NCBI RefSeq assembly: GCF_002205165.1 | Contig: NZ_NIVS01000040.1 | Span: forward strand, 1-64,000 | From: Stenotrophomonas maltophilia | GTDB lineage: Bacteria; Pseudomonadota; Gammaproteobacteria; Xanthomonadales; Xanthomonadaceae | DNA: 64,000 nucleotides | Reading direction: 5' to 3' | Part shown: positions 55,556 through 64,000 of the stretch, in pieces | How positions within the stretch are numbered: position 1 is the first letter of the stretch | Layout: each line of letters begins with the position of its first letter | Notes under the pieces: model-generated | The model's input: only the letters and a program-made list of their open reading frames with translations | Database searches by the model: none | Told to the model about the DNA's origin: nothing | Translations under genes and position numbers: made by a program

Positions 55556-57133
55556 ATGACCGAGAAAACACCGTTCTGGCGCCGGCTGCTGCGCTGGCTG
55601 GGGATCATCGTCGCGTTGCTGGTGCTGCTGGTACTCAGCGGGTTGCTGCTGGCCGACCACCTGACCCCGCAGGCCCTGGGCGAGCGCTCCACGGTGCTGC
55701 CCACCCAGGCCGACCAGACCGCGATCGACCGCGAGCTGGTCCGGCTGCAGGCCGAGCATCCCGGCCAGACCGGCGTGGCCTTCCTGTCCGACGGGCTGGA
55801 TGCCTATGCCGCGCGCGCGGTGATCACCCAGCACGCCGGGCGCAGCCTGGACCTGCAGTACTACATCTGGCACGACGACCTGATCGGCCACCTCATGGCC
55901 AACGAGCTGTACCGCGCCGCCGAGCGCGGCGTGCGGGTCCGCATCCTGCTCGATGACATGAACGCGCAGGACAAGGACGCGTTGATGATGGCACTCGATG
56001 CGCATCCCAACATCGAGATCCGCCTGTACAACCCGTTCCGCAACCGCAGCGGTCTGTGGCGCCTGGTGGAGATGGTGCAGCGCGTTTTCAGCGTCAACCA
56101 CCGGATGCACAACAAATCATGGATCGCCGACGGACGCGTGGCGATCGTCGGGGGCCGCAACATCGGCGAGGAGTACTTCAGCGCACGCCCGGACGTGAAC
56201 TTCCGCGATCTGGACCTGGTGCTGGCCGGCGAAGCGGTGCAGCAGGCCAACACGATCTTCGACGACTACTGGAACAGCGACACCGCGGTGCCGATCCGCG
56301 CGCTGGCGTTCTACACCGAGCCCCAGCTGCGCCTGTTGATCCGCGAGAGCGAGCACGAGGCACGGCTGGACAGTGCCAAGCCCTACCTGGCGCGCGTGGC
56401 GCGCTCGCAGGCGGAGAAATCGTACTACCGCGATGCGCTCGACCTGCACTGGACCAACCACGTGGAGATCGCCTCGGACCCGCCGATGAAACACCGCCGC
56501 GACGATCAGGCCGGCTGGCTGGTCACGCGCCTGGCGCAGGAGCTGGAAAGCACACAGCACAAAGCGCTGCTGATCTCGCCCTACTTCGTGCCCGGCGAGG
56601 ATGGCACCCAAGGCCTGGGCGCGATGGTTGCGCGCGGTGCCCAGGTCGGAGTGATCACCAACTCACTGGCGGCCAACGACGTGGCGGCCGTGCACAGCGG
56701 TTACATGCACTACCGCGCACCGCTGCTGCGCAGTGGCGTGCAGCTCTACGAGCTCAAGTCGCGCGGCAATGTCGATGGCGGCGGCCTGTTCGGCAGCAGC
56801 GGGGCCAGCCTGCATACCAAGGCCTTCATGATCGATGACCGGCGCGGCTTCGTCGGCTCGTTCAATCTGGATCCCCGCTCGGCCTATCTGAACACCGAAA
56901 TGGGCGTGCTGTTCAACGACCCGATGCTCGCCGCGCAACTGCGCGAGGAGTACCTGCGCCTGGCCAGCCCCAGCCAGAGTTACTGGGTGGCCCTGGGGCC
57001 GGACGGCGACGTGCGTTGGCTGGAGCGGGATGCGCAGCCGCCGCACTGGCTGTACACCGAACCGGATACCGGGTTCTGGCTGCGGGCCAGTGCACGCGCG
57101 ATCAGCTGGCTGCCGCTGGAGTCGCAGCTCTGA
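55556..57133 (+). CDS. Phospholipase D-family cardiolipin synthase (ClsC-like)
   Basis: Inner-membrane enzyme making cardiolipin, or a PLD relative. One N-terminal membrane helix (about 15-33) and two HKD motifs: HNKSWIAD near residue 183 and HTKAFMIDD near 422, each followed by the usual GG(R)N or GSFN. 525 aa, close to E. coli ClsC/YmdC (473) plus an N-terminal anchor, and the C-terminal DVRWLERD segment fits ClsC. ClsC uses phosphatidylethanolamine and PG. ATG at 55556. Confidence 0.88.
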   Translation: MTEKTPFWRRLLRWLGIIVALLVLLVLSGLLLADHLTPQALGERSTVLPTQADQTAIDRELVRLQAEHPGQTGVAFLSDGLDAYAARAVITQHAGRSLDLQYYIWHDDLIGHLMANELYRAAERGVRVRILLDDMNAQDKDALMMALDAHPNIEIRLYNPFRNRSGLWRLVEMVQRVFSVNHRMHNKSWIADGRVAIVGGRNIGEEYFSARPDVNFRDLDLVLAGEAVQQANTIFDDYWNSDTAVPIRALAFYTEPQLRLLIRESEHEARLDSAKPYLARVARSQAEKSYYRDALDLHWTNHVEIASDPPMKHRRDDQAGWLVTRLAQELESTQHKALLISPYFVPGEDGTQGLGAMVARGAQVGVITNSLAANDVAAVHSGYMHYRAPLLRSGVQLYELKSRGNVDGGGLFGSSGASLHTKAFMIDDRRGFVGSFNLDPRSAYLNTEMGVLFNDPMLAAQLREEYLRLASPSQSYWVALGPDGDVRWLERDAQPPHWLYTEPDTGFWLRASARAISWLPLESQL

Positions 57134-57134
57134 G

Positions 57135-58331
57135 TCAGCCGGCCTGGGCCACGTCGAACTCGGCTTCTTCGCCGTCCAGGGTCTCCACCGCCCGCCCGTG
57201 CACGCGCCGCCAGATCCACTGCAGCGCATGCGGCGGCGTGTCGTCCAGCTGCTCCAGCAGGGCCAGCGCCTGGACCTGCCCGATCTGGCCATGACGGCAC
57301 AGCAGGCTGGCCGCCGCCGCGCCCCGGGCAAAGCGCAGGCTCGCCGCCAGCCCACTGCCGCTCTGGCGGATCAAGGCATCGTGCACGGCCTTGGGCAACT
57401 CCCATGCCGCGGCGATCCGGCTCGCCACCGGCAGGGTCCAGCTGTCCAGCAGTTCGGCCGCCAGCGCGCGCGGCGGTACCGCCACCTCCTGCTCCGCGCA
57501 GGCATCCAGCAGATGGCGCATCACCAGCGCCGCGCCCAGGCCCTGGGTCAGGCCCAGCCACTGTGCGGCGAAGCCATCTTCATGGGTGACCGTGCGTGCG
57601 TGGTCAGCGGCAGCGCGCGAGGCCAGCAGCGCGTGCTCCCAGATCACGGCGCTGAACTGCGGAAAGGCATCGCACTGCAGCTGCATCACCGGCTGCACCA
57701 GCACCGCGCTGATGATCTGGCGGATGCCATCGGTACCGACCAGGGTGACCGCGCGCTGCAGCGTTTCCACCGGGCGCGCCTGCACCCGGTAGACCGGGCT
57801 GTTGGCGATGCGCAGCAGATTGCCGGTCAAGACCGGATCCTGGCTGATGATCCCGGCCATCGCGCGCGCCGAGGCGTCGCTGTCGTTCACGGTCTGGATC
57901 AGCTGCGGCAGCAGCTGCGGACGGCGCGGCAGGTGCCTGGCCGACCAGTCACGTGCCAGCAGCGAGGCGGTGACGGCATCGCGCAGCTCAACGGTGCGCG
58001 GTGCTGCTGCGTCGGCGGCATCGCCACTGCGGGGCACCAGCGCAAGCGTGTGCAGGCCGGCCTGCAGCACCGCGACCGGATCGGTGCCAGGCGCCACGGC
58101 GGTGGCCGGCAATGCGGCCGCCCGCCCCCGCGTGGCGGCGACAGGATCGGCCAGCGGGGCGTTGGTGCCCCGCCGGTGACGGACCAAGGCCGCCCCGCCC
58201 AGCAGCGCCAACACCGCCGCGCCCGCGAGCACCGCGCCGATCACGCCCACGGCCACGCACGCACCGGGTCCCGCACTTGCCTTGTTGCGACTGCGCCCAC
58301 GTGATCCTTCCTGCGATGACCGGCCATCCAC
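57135..58331 (-). CDS. HDOD-domain signalling protein, membrane-anchored
   Basis: 398 aa. An N-terminal membrane helix (about 24-48, CVAVGVIGAVLAGAAVLALL), an Ala-rich linker, then an HDOD domain (about 135-330) with RRPQLLPQLIQTVNDSDAS, IISQDPVLTGNLLRIANSP and TLVGTDGIRQII. HDOD domains are HD-GYP relatives lacking catalytic residues and act in regulatory cascades. The apparent start is GTG at 58331; upstream evidence is poor and the start may be later. It converges on the PLD gene with one nt between stops. Confidence 0.82.
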   Translation of the reverse strand: MDGRSSQEGSRGRSRNKASAGPGACVAVGVIGAVLAGAAVLALLGGAALVRHRRGTNAPLADPVAATRGRAAALPATAVAPGTDPVAVLQAGLHTLALVPRSGDAADAAAPRTVELRDAVTASLLARDWSARHLPRRPQLLPQLIQTVNDSDASARAMAGIISQDPVLTGNLLRIANSPVYRVQARPVETLQRAVTLVGTDGIRQIISAVLVQPVMQLQCDAFPQFSAVIWEHALLASRAAADHARTVTHEDGFAAQWLGLTQGLGAALVMRHLLDACAEQEVAVPPRALAAELLDSWTLPVASRIAAAWELPKAVHDALIRQSGSGLAASLRFARGAAAASLLCRHGQIGQVQALALLEQLDDTPPHALQWIWRRVHGRAVETLDGEEAEFDVAQAG

Positions 58332-58419
58332 ACCGTTGCCACGGCATCGGCCCGGGCTTCAGCAACTTTAATGGCGAAGGCGCGGCAGAGCGCTGACAAC
58401 ACCGTCCGCCGGAATGCAC

Positions 58420-58474
58420 TAGAATGGCGCCGCGCGACCCGTCCGAGACCCGACGACGTCGCTTTTTTTGTTTT
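58420..58474 (+). promoter_or_regulatory. Possible promoter and T-rich leader of the dehydrogenase gene
   Basis: TAGAAT at 58420-58425 could be a -10 element; no good -35 is visible. About 30 nt downstream a short CGAC/GTCG hairpin is followed by T7-G-T4 (58463-58474), resembling a weak attenuator before the ATG at 58538. Confidence 0.35.
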
Positions 58475-58537
58475 ACAACCCACCTTTTGCTGGCGCGTTC
58501 GCCGCTGTTCGCCACCGTTCGCACCATCGGAGCCACC

Positions 58538-59635
58538 ATGTTATTTGAAACCCTCGAAACCACCGGTCACGAACAAGTGGTGTTCTGCCACAGCCGCGAC
58601 GCCGGTCTGAGGGCGATCATCGCCATCCACAACACCACCCTGGGCCCCGCCCTGGGCGGTGTGCGCATGCGTCCCTACGCCAGCACCGACGAGGCCCTGG
58701 CCGATGCGCTGCGGCTGAGCCGCACCATGACCTACAAGAACGCCCTGGCCGGGCTCAACGTGGGTGGCGGCAAGGCGGTGATCATCGGCGACCCGAAGCG
58801 CGACAAGAGCGAAGTGCTGTTCCGCGCCTTCGGCCGCTATGTCGATTCGCTGGGTGGCCGCTACATCACCGCCGAAGACGTCGGCACCGATGTCAACGAC
58901 ATGGAAAACATCTACCTGGAAAGCGAGTACGTCACCGGCGTGCACCAGGTGCATGGCGGCTCCGGCGACCCGGCCCCGTTCACCGCCTATGGCGCGCTGC
59001 AGGCGCTGATGGCGGCGATGCAGCACAAGCTGGGCCATGAGGAAGTGGGCAAGGCCAGCATCGCGGTGCAGGGCCTGGGGCACATCGGCATGGAACTGGT
59101 GAAGCTGCTGCGCGACCGTGGCGCCAAGTTGTACGTCAGCGATCTGGACAGCGCGCGCGTGGACCGCGCCGTCACCGAGTACGGTGCCGAGGCGGTCAAG
59201 CCGGAAGACATCTACGACGTCAACGCCGACATCTTCGCGCCGTGTGCGCTGGAAGGTGCGATCAATCCGGACACGCTGCCGCGCCTGAAGTGCAAGATCG
59301 TCTGTGGCACCGCCAACAACCAGCTCTCCAGCCTGGAGGTCGGCGACGAACTGCATGCGCGCGGCATCCTCTACGCACCGGATTACGCGGTCAACGCCGG
59401 CGGCGTCATGAACGTCTCGCTGGAGATCGATGGCTACAACCGCGAGCGTGCGATGCGCCTGATCCGCAGTATTTACCACAACCTCGGCCGCATCTTCGCG
59501 TTGTCGCAGAGCGAGGGCATCGCCCCGCAGCGCGCGGCCGACCAGATCGCCGAAGCGCGCATCCTGTCGATCGGAAAATTGAAGATGCCGCTGGGCCGCA
59601 GCACGCCGCGGCGAGGCACGCTGCGCGGCAACTGA
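58538..59635 (+). CDS. Leucine/valine-type amino-acid dehydrogenase
   Basis: NAD-dependent Glu/Leu/Phe/Val dehydrogenase, 365 aa, probably a leucine dehydrogenase deaminating branched-chain amino acids. The catalytic-domain motif GPALGGVRMRPY (near 37) and Lys in LAGLNVGGGKAVI (Lys near 79) are present; the NAD fold has VQGLGHIGMELVKLL near 175. The end PRRGTLRGN is usual. GGAG five bases before the ATG at 58538. Strong terminator after the stop. Confidence 0.92.
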   Translation: MLFETLETTGHEQVVFCHSRDAGLRAIIAIHNTTLGPALGGVRMRPYASTDEALADALRLSRTMTYKNALAGLNVGGGKAVIIGDPKRDKSEVLFRAFGRYVDSLGGRYITAEDVGTDVNDMENIYLESEYVTGVHQVHGGSGDPAPFTAYGALQALMAAMQHKLGHEEVGKASIAVQGLGHIGMELVKLLRDRGAKLYVSDLDSARVDRAVTEYGAEAVKPEDIYDVNADIFAPCALEGAINPDTLPRLKCKIVCGTANNQLSSLEVGDELHARGILYAPDYAVNAGGVMNVSLEIDGYNRERAMRLIRSIYHNLGRIFALSQSEGIAPQRAADQIAEARILSIGKLKMPLGRSTPRRGTLRGN

Positions 59636-59655
59636 GCCGTTGCGCTGACAGACGA

Positions 59656-59690
59656 AGCGGGCGCGATCATTGATCGCGCCCGCTTTTTTT
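59656..59690 (+). terminator. Rho-independent terminator after the dehydrogenase
   Basis: 13-bp perfect stem (59656-59668 with 59672-59684), 3-nt loop, T7. Confidence 0.92.
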
Positions 59691-59715
59691 GCGAACGTCG
59701 CGGCAAGGCGCGCGT

Positions 59716-62583
59716 TTAGAAACCCGCCGAATAACGCAACTGCACCTGACGCAGATCGCCACGCGGGCCGAAGCGCTGGTCGTAACCGAACGCCAGGCGG
59801 CTGGTGCGGCTCAGCCAGGATTCCACCGAGAGCCCGAACAACCCGCCCGAGCGGGCCGGCTGCAACCCGGCCACCGGCGCCCAGGCCTCGACGCCGACAA
59901 AGCTGGCGTCCAAGGAAAGGCCTTCACTGGACAGGTGCTGTTGCCATTCGGCATAGCCGCGCAGCGACCAGCCGCCCCAGCGGCGCTCGGCGCGCAGGCC
60001 GGCCAACGCCTGGCTGCGCGTGCTCACCGCATCCTGCGCGCGCAGGCCGAAGCCCATGCCGCCGGCTTCACTGAAACCATCGCTGTCCACCCGGGCGTAT
60101 TCGGCGCCCAGGTAAGGCGTCAGCGAGGCGTTGGCGCCGCCGAAGCGGTAGCCCGACTCCACGCTGGCCGCGCTGAAGCTGCCGCCGTATCGTGCATTGA
60201 CGCCGTACTGGCCGGCACCGAGCAGCAACTGGCGATCGATCTCACGGGTGAACTGGCCGGCACCGATCTGGCCCATGGCATACGCGCGGCCGGTGCCCCA
60301 GCCCGCGTAGACCTGCGCCTGCGATTGACGGTCGCGGCCGCGGTCACTGCCCCACTCGCGGCTGCCGTAGCTGCGCGTTTCGCCGAACGCGAAACCGAGC
60401 ATGCCATGACTGCCCAGCGCCACGTCCTGGCCCATCATCCAGCCGCGGGTCGCCACGCCGTTGCCGGCGAAGCTGCCCTGTCCCGCCTCGCCCAACGTGC
60501 CCTGCCAGGCACCGCGCAGGCGAGGCGCAGCCTGCACGTCGCCCACCCGGGCCGACAGCGCACGACGGTTCATGTCGATGCTGTCGAAGGTGGCCGCCGT
60601 GGCCAACGCGTGGGCTTTGCCGGAGAGACTGTCCAGGCTGGCCTGCAGCGCGTTGGCGCCGTCGACCTGCTGCAGCTGCCCCGCCGCATCGGCAAACCCG
60701 TCCAGCGCCGCACCGTTGCGGTCCAGCACTTCGAAAGCGGATTCGACCCGCGCCGCCGAGGCCAGCGCGGTTCCCCCGAGCCCGGCCTGGAGGCTGGCGC
60801 TGGTCACGCTGACGCGGTCGATGACCATGGTGACGTCGTTGCTGGCGTGCAGCAGGCTGGCCTGGAGCAAGCTGCCCGGCGCCAGCCCGTTGGTGACGCT
60901 GTCGAAGCTGCCGGTCACCCCGCCATCGGCGTGCAGCAGCGGCTGCGTGCGTCCATCCCGGGGAACGTAACCGGCGATGACGCTGTCCACACGCACCGTG
61001 CCGGCCAGCGTGGCGGTGCCGGTCACCATGAGCGCGTTGGCCCCCAGAGCGACCACCAGTTGCGCGCCGGGGCGCTGGAGGTAGTTGCCTTCGATCGCCG
61101 CATCGATGTTGTCGCTGCGCAGGATCACGCTGGCGCCGTTGTCCACATTGCCGGTGACCCGCGTGGTGCCGTTCATGAACTGCAGCGCGGCGGCGTTGGG
61201 GTTGCCCACCTGCGGCGCGATGAGCACGTCGGAGCGTAGCGACGCACCGCCGCGCAGCGCCAGGGTGCCGCGCTCGATGATCGTGGCGCCGCTGTAGGTA
61301 TTGGCGCCGGCCAGGCTCAACGCACCTGCCCCCTGCTTGATCAGCCCGCCGTTGCCGCTGATGTCGTTGCCCCATACCGAGTCCAGGCCCAACGTGCCGA
61401 TATTGACCGTCACATCGCCCCAGTCGAACCTGGCCGGACCGTTGATCGCTTTGGCGATGTTGAGCAGGCCGTAGCCGAAGGTCCTGTCCACCCCGGCCGC
61501 ACCCAGATCGGTGGCGGTGCCGAGCAGCGTCTGGCGCACCAGATCATTGGTGAAGTACGGGTACTTCTGCCACACCAGCGCTGCCGCGCCGGAGACCAGC
61601 GGCGCGGCGTAGGACGTGCCCGAGCCATAGTAGTACTCCAGCTTGCCCCCTTTGTTGGCTGGATCGACGTAAGCCACCGTGCCCGGTGCGGCCAGGCAAT
61701 ACCGGGCGGCGACGCCGCAGGCGTTGGCATAGGAAGCGAGCTTGCTCGGGTCAGCGGTATCGACCGCTGTCACACTCAGCCACCCGCGTTCCAGATCCGC
61801 GGCGGGCAGGCTTCCGCCCGGGCCGGCCTGGCTGGGCAGCGCCGCCATGCTGGACGGATTGGCCTTGCTCTCATTGCCGGTGGCGAACACCACCAGGCCG
61901 CCGTTGCCGATGATGAAGGGGCGGTATTCCTGGGCGATCGGCGCGGTGGCGGACGGGTTGGTCCAGTACAGGCCGCCCCACGAATTGTTCATGATCTTGA
62001 CCCCGGCGGCGATCAGATCCTGGTGCACACCGTCCAGACCCACTGCACCGGTGATCTCGTTGCCACTGCCCGAACCATCATCCACCGGTCGCTTGTCGGA
62101 AATGATGCGCGCCGAGACGATCTGCGCTTGGCTGGCCACACCGCCCGGCCAGCTGCCCACCCTGCCGCCGGCCGCCAGCTGGGCGACCACAGTGCCGTGG
62201 CCGACGACGTCATCCACATTGACGTTGTTCACGCGTGGATCGACGTAGGTGTAATTGGCCAGCACCCGCCCTGCCAGTGCCGGATGCTCGCGGTTCACGC
62301 CCGAATCGACCACGCCGATGCGCATGCCCGCGCCGGTCCAGCCGGCCGACTGCGCCGGTCCGGCCTGGATGATGCCCAGGTGCGCATCGATGGCCGGCTG
62401 CGGCGGCGGTGCCGTGGTCGGCGGGGGAGACGGCGGTGTGGTGGGCGGCGGCGACGGCGGCGTGGTCGGGGGAGGCGACGGCTCCAGATCCCCGCGGACA
62501 TTGCTGCCCCCGCCTCCGCAGGCACTCAGTGCCAACGCCAATGCCGCGGCCAAGGCCGACCTGCCGATCACAACCTGCTTCAT
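59716..62583 (-). CDS. Subtilase (S8) autotransporter lipoprotein
   Basis: 955-aa surface protease. The signal peptide ends with lipobox LSAC (Cys22), followed by a Gly/Ser-rich and Pro-rich spacer holding three SPPPTTPP-like repeats (36-60). The S8 peptidase domain spans about 65-380 with catalytic Asp93 (VVDSG), His129 (GHGT), Ser324 (GTSYAAP) and oxyanion Asn237. A beta-helix passenger part (about 390-640) and a C-terminal autotransporter barrel (about 690-955, ending in aromatic F) follow. The layout resembles the lipidated surface subtilases NalP and SphB1, which process other surface proteins. ATG at 62583, divergent from the thiolase gene across 176 nt with no gene. Confidence 0.92.
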   Translation of the reverse strand: MKQVVIGRSALAAALALALSACGGGGSNVRGDLEPSPPPTTPPSPPPTTPPSPPPTTAPPPQPAIDAHLGIIQAGPAQSAGWTGAGMRIGVVDSGVNREHPALAGRVLANYTYVDPRVNNVNVDDVVGHGTVVAQLAAGGRVGSWPGGVASQAQIVSARIISDKRPVDDGSGSGNEITGAVGLDGVHQDLIAAGVKIMNNSWGGLYWTNPSATAPIAQEYRPFIIGNGGLVVFATGNESKANPSSMAALPSQAGPGGSLPAADLERGWLSVTAVDTADPSKLASYANACGVAARYCLAAPGTVAYVDPANKGGKLEYYYGSGTSYAAPLVSGAAALVWQKYPYFTNDLVRQTLLGTATDLGAAGVDRTFGYGLLNIAKAINGPARFDWGDVTVNIGTLGLDSVWGNDISGNGGLIKQGAGALSLAGANTYSGATIIERGTLALRGGASLRSDVLIAPQVGNPNAAALQFMNGTTRVTGNVDNGASVILRSDNIDAAIEGNYLQRPGAQLVVALGANALMVTGTATLAGTVRVDSVIAGYVPRDGRTQPLLHADGGVTGSFDSVTNGLAPGSLLQASLLHASNDVTMVIDRVSVTSASLQAGLGGTALASAARVESAFEVLDRNGAALDGFADAAGQLQQVDGANALQASLDSLSGKAHALATAATFDSIDMNRRALSARVGDVQAAPRLRGAWQGTLGEAGQGSFAGNGVATRGWMMGQDVALGSHGMLGFAFGETRSYGSREWGSDRGRDRQSQAQVYAGWGTGRAYAMGQIGAGQFTREIDRQLLLGAGQYGVNARYGGSFSAASVESGYRFGGANASLTPYLGAEYARVDSDGFSEAGGMGFGLRAQDAVSTRSQALAGLRAERRWGGWSLRGYAEWQQHLSSEGLSLDASFVGVEAWAPVAGLQPARSGGLFGLSVESWLSRTSRLAFGYDQRFGPRGDLRQVQLRYSAGF
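62407..62478 (-). repeat. Three 24-nt units encoding Pro-rich repeats
   Basis: Coding repeats for SPPPTTPP, SPPPTTPP and SPPPTTAP in the autotransporter spacer. Simple-sequence repeat, likely variable in number; not a CRISPR. Confidence 0.85.
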
Positions 62584-62759
62584 CCCTGCTCCCCTTGTGA
62601 ATGGACCTTCCCCACCTGCCTGCCCCCCGGGCAGACACCGGCAGTCAATGCCGACCCTCTATACTGGACCGACCCCCACGCAGTCTGCCGGGAAATGCGT
62701 CGGCTTCCAACGCCCGCGTTCCCATTCCGCTCTTCGCTCACGCACCAAAGAGATTGCAC

Positions 62760-63935
62760 ATGTCCAACATCGTCATCGCCGCCGCCAAGCGCACCGCCAT
62801 CGGCTCCTTCCTGGGCCAGTTCAATGGCGTGCCGTCCCCGACCCTGGGGTCCACCGTGATCGCCGCGGCCCTGGAGCAGTCCGGAGTACCGGCTGCGGAC
62901 GTTTCCGAAGTGATCATGGGCTGCGTGCTGCCGGCCAACCTCGGCCAGGCGCCGGCCCGCCAGGCCGCGATCGCCGCCGGCATTCCGGTCTCCACCGGCG
63001 CCACCACCCTCAACAAGGTGTGCGGCTCGGGCATGAAGGCGATCATGCTGGGGCATGACCTGATCAAGGCCGGTTCGGCCAGCATCGTGGTCGCCGGCGG
63101 CATGGAGTCGATGTCCAACGCCCCGCACATGATCCCCAACTCGCGCACCGGCAACCGCTTCGGCAATTTCCAGGTGATCGACCACATGGCCCACGACGGC
63201 CTGGTCAATGCCTACGACGGCAAGGCCATGGGCGAATTCGCCGAATGCACCGTGGAGAAATACCAGGTCAGCCGCGAGGACCAGGATGCCTTCGCCATCG
63301 AATCGGTCCGCCGCGCACAGGCCGCGCAGGCCAATGGCGCCTTCGACGGTGAAATCGTCCCGGTGAAGGTCAGCACCCGCAAGGGCGAGGTCGAATACGC
63401 GCAGGACGAGCAGCCGAGCCGCTCGGACATCGCCAAGATCCCGACCCTGCGCCCGGCGTTCAAGAAAGACGGCACGGTCACCGCCGCCAGCTCCTCGAGC
63501 ATCTCCGACGGCGCTGCCGCCGTGGTCTTGCTGTCCGAGGAAGACGCCGCCGCGCGCGGGCTGCAGCCGCTGGCCCGCATCGTCGGTCATGCCACCCACT
63601 CGCAGGCGCCGGAGTGGTTCACCACCGCGCCGATCGGTGCGATCCAGAAGCTGATGGACAAGACCGGCTGGACGCTGGACCAGGTCGACCTGTTCGAGAT
63701 CAACGAAGCCTTCGCCGTGGTCGCGATGGCGCCGATCCGCGAGCTGGGCATTCCGCATGACAAGGTCAATGTCAATGGCGGTGCCTGCGCGTTGGGTCAT
63801 CCCATCGGTGCCTCGGGGGCACGCCTGGTGGTCACGCTGGTGAACGCATTGCGCAAGCGTGACGCCAAGCGCGGAATTGCTACCCTGTGCATCGGCGGCG
63901 GCGAAGCGACTGCCATCGCTATCGAATTGATTTGA
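62760..63935 (+). CDS. Acetyl-CoA C-acetyltransferase (thiolase)
   Basis: Biosynthetic-type thiolase joining two acetyl-CoA to acetoacetyl-CoA, or the reverse in degradation. 391 aa. The nucleophilic Cys is in NKVCGSGMKA near residue 88, the His in GGACALGHPIGASG near 348, and the second Cys in CIGGGEA near 378. ATG at 62760; the frame upstream is open but not conserved. No phaB/phaC or hydroxyacyl-CoA gene is in the window, so its pathway (PHB, fatty acid or branched-chain breakdown) is open. A leucine-type dehydrogenase lies 3 kb away on the same strand but with the autotransporter between. Confidence 0.93.
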   Translation: MSNIVIAAAKRTAIGSFLGQFNGVPSPTLGSTVIAAALEQSGVPAADVSEVIMGCVLPANLGQAPARQAAIAAGIPVSTGATTLNKVCGSGMKAIMLGHDLIKAGSASIVVAGGMESMSNAPHMIPNSRTGNRFGNFQVIDHMAHDGLVNAYDGKAMGEFAECTVEKYQVSREDQDAFAIESVRRAQAAQANGAFDGEIVPVKVSTRKGEVEYAQDEQPSRSDIAKIPTLRPAFKKDGTVTAASSSSISDGAAAVVLLSEEDAAARGLQPLARIVGHATHSQAPEWFTTAPIGAIQKLMDKTGWTLDQVDLFEINEAFAVVAMAPIRELGIPHDKVNVNGGACALGHPIGASGARLVVTLVNALRKRDAKRGIATLCIGGGEATAIAIELI

Positions 63936-63945
63936 TTTGATTTAA

Positions 63946-63972
63946 CGCGCATTTCTCAAAACTGAATGCGCG
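63946..63972 (+). terminator. Hairpin after the thiolase gene
   Basis: 8-bp perfect stem CGCGCATT/AATGCGCG with an 11-nt loop, 10 nt after the stop; no T-run follows. Just beyond, TTGACA at 63978-63983 could be the -35 of a gene outside the window. Confidence 0.45.
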
Positions 63973-64000
63973 ATCGCTTGACAGCCAATCGTGGCTTGTC

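Noticed and set aside
62407-62478. Tandem repeats considered as a CRISPR or mobile-element end
   Set aside because: They are in-frame codons for a Pro/Thr/Ser spacer of the autotransporter with no unique spacers between.

Overview
This is a GC-rich chromosomal segment from a gamma-proteobacterium. Gene content and order point to the Xanthomonadaceae, most likely Stenotrophomonas or a close relative. Supporting features are the order leuS-lptE-holA-nadD-rsfS-rlmH, the maf-rng-yhdP-tldD block with pmbA and darP beside it, a stand-alone RnfB-type ferredoxin downstream of metG, a leucine/valine-type dehydrogenase, a large TonB-dependent receptor, and a subtilase autotransporter. I see no rRNA, phage, transposase, integrase or CRISPR array. 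Most of the window is ordinary core chromosome. The assignment rests on my recognition of families, not on a search.

Layout. 0-2.5 kb (+): tilS, xseB and ispA (tRNA lysidine, exonuclease VII small subunit, farnesyl-PP synthase), ending at a bidirectional terminator. 2.6-12.7 kb (mostly -): a DUF4870 membrane protein, pmbA, then (+) darP, then (-) tldD, yhdP, rng and maf. 12.8-17.4 kb (+): a SIMPL-domain protein, a TonB and a 939-aa TonB-dependent receptor, followed by tRNA-Asn(GTT) on the - strand. 17.7-23.9 kb (-): rlmH, rsfS, nadD, holA, lptE, leuS. 24-29.7 kb: a DUF998-like membrane protein, a CnoX-type thioredoxin-TPR chaperone, an overlapping pair of LysM-FecR protein and CHASE2-GGDEF diguanylate cyclase with a CRP/Clp-like palindrome upstream, and a DUF4442 protein. 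29.7-36.7 kb: two unrecognised exported or membrane proteins, a DUF502 membrane protein, a DUF885 metallopeptidase-like protein, a beta-lactamase-fold serine hydrolase overlapping gloA2, and a DUF2147 protein. 36.8-40.4 kb: metG (with a run of 13 C), an HAD phosphatase, the RnfB-like ferredoxin, ridA. 40.6-44.6 kb: mprF facing virJ. 44.6-50.2 kb: small and hypothetical genes, a transglutaminase-like TPR protein, yjdM, yegD, a YkgJ cysteine-cluster protein with a 59-aa basic partner. 50.2-53.5 kb: DUF4097 protein, putative anti-sigma factor, ECF sigma factor, a small exported protein, a short MscS-like protein and a DksA/TraR zinc finger. 53.6-64 kb: DUF2058, a YgjP-like metalloprotease, a degenerate RsuA/RluF-like protein, a PLD/cardiolipin synthase, an HDOD protein, leucine-type dehydrogenase, the autotransporter protease, and an acetyl-CoA acetyltransferase.

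How it fits together. Much of the window serves translation and RNA handling (tilS, rng, rlmH, rsfS, leuS, metG, darP) and the cell envelope (lptE, yhdP, mprF/virJ, cardiolipin synthase, DUF502, TonB/receptor, autotransporter). Signalling is represented by the FecR-CHASE2 cyclase pair and the ECF sigma operon. The observations I would follow first are a cluster of three DnaA-box-like sites at 46.25 kb arranged like a DARS core, the Clp-like site before the FecR/diguanylate-cyclase pair, the pseudouridine synthase relative that has lost its catalytic Asp, and the C13 tract inside metG. I did not find a clearly new multi-gene defence or mobile system.
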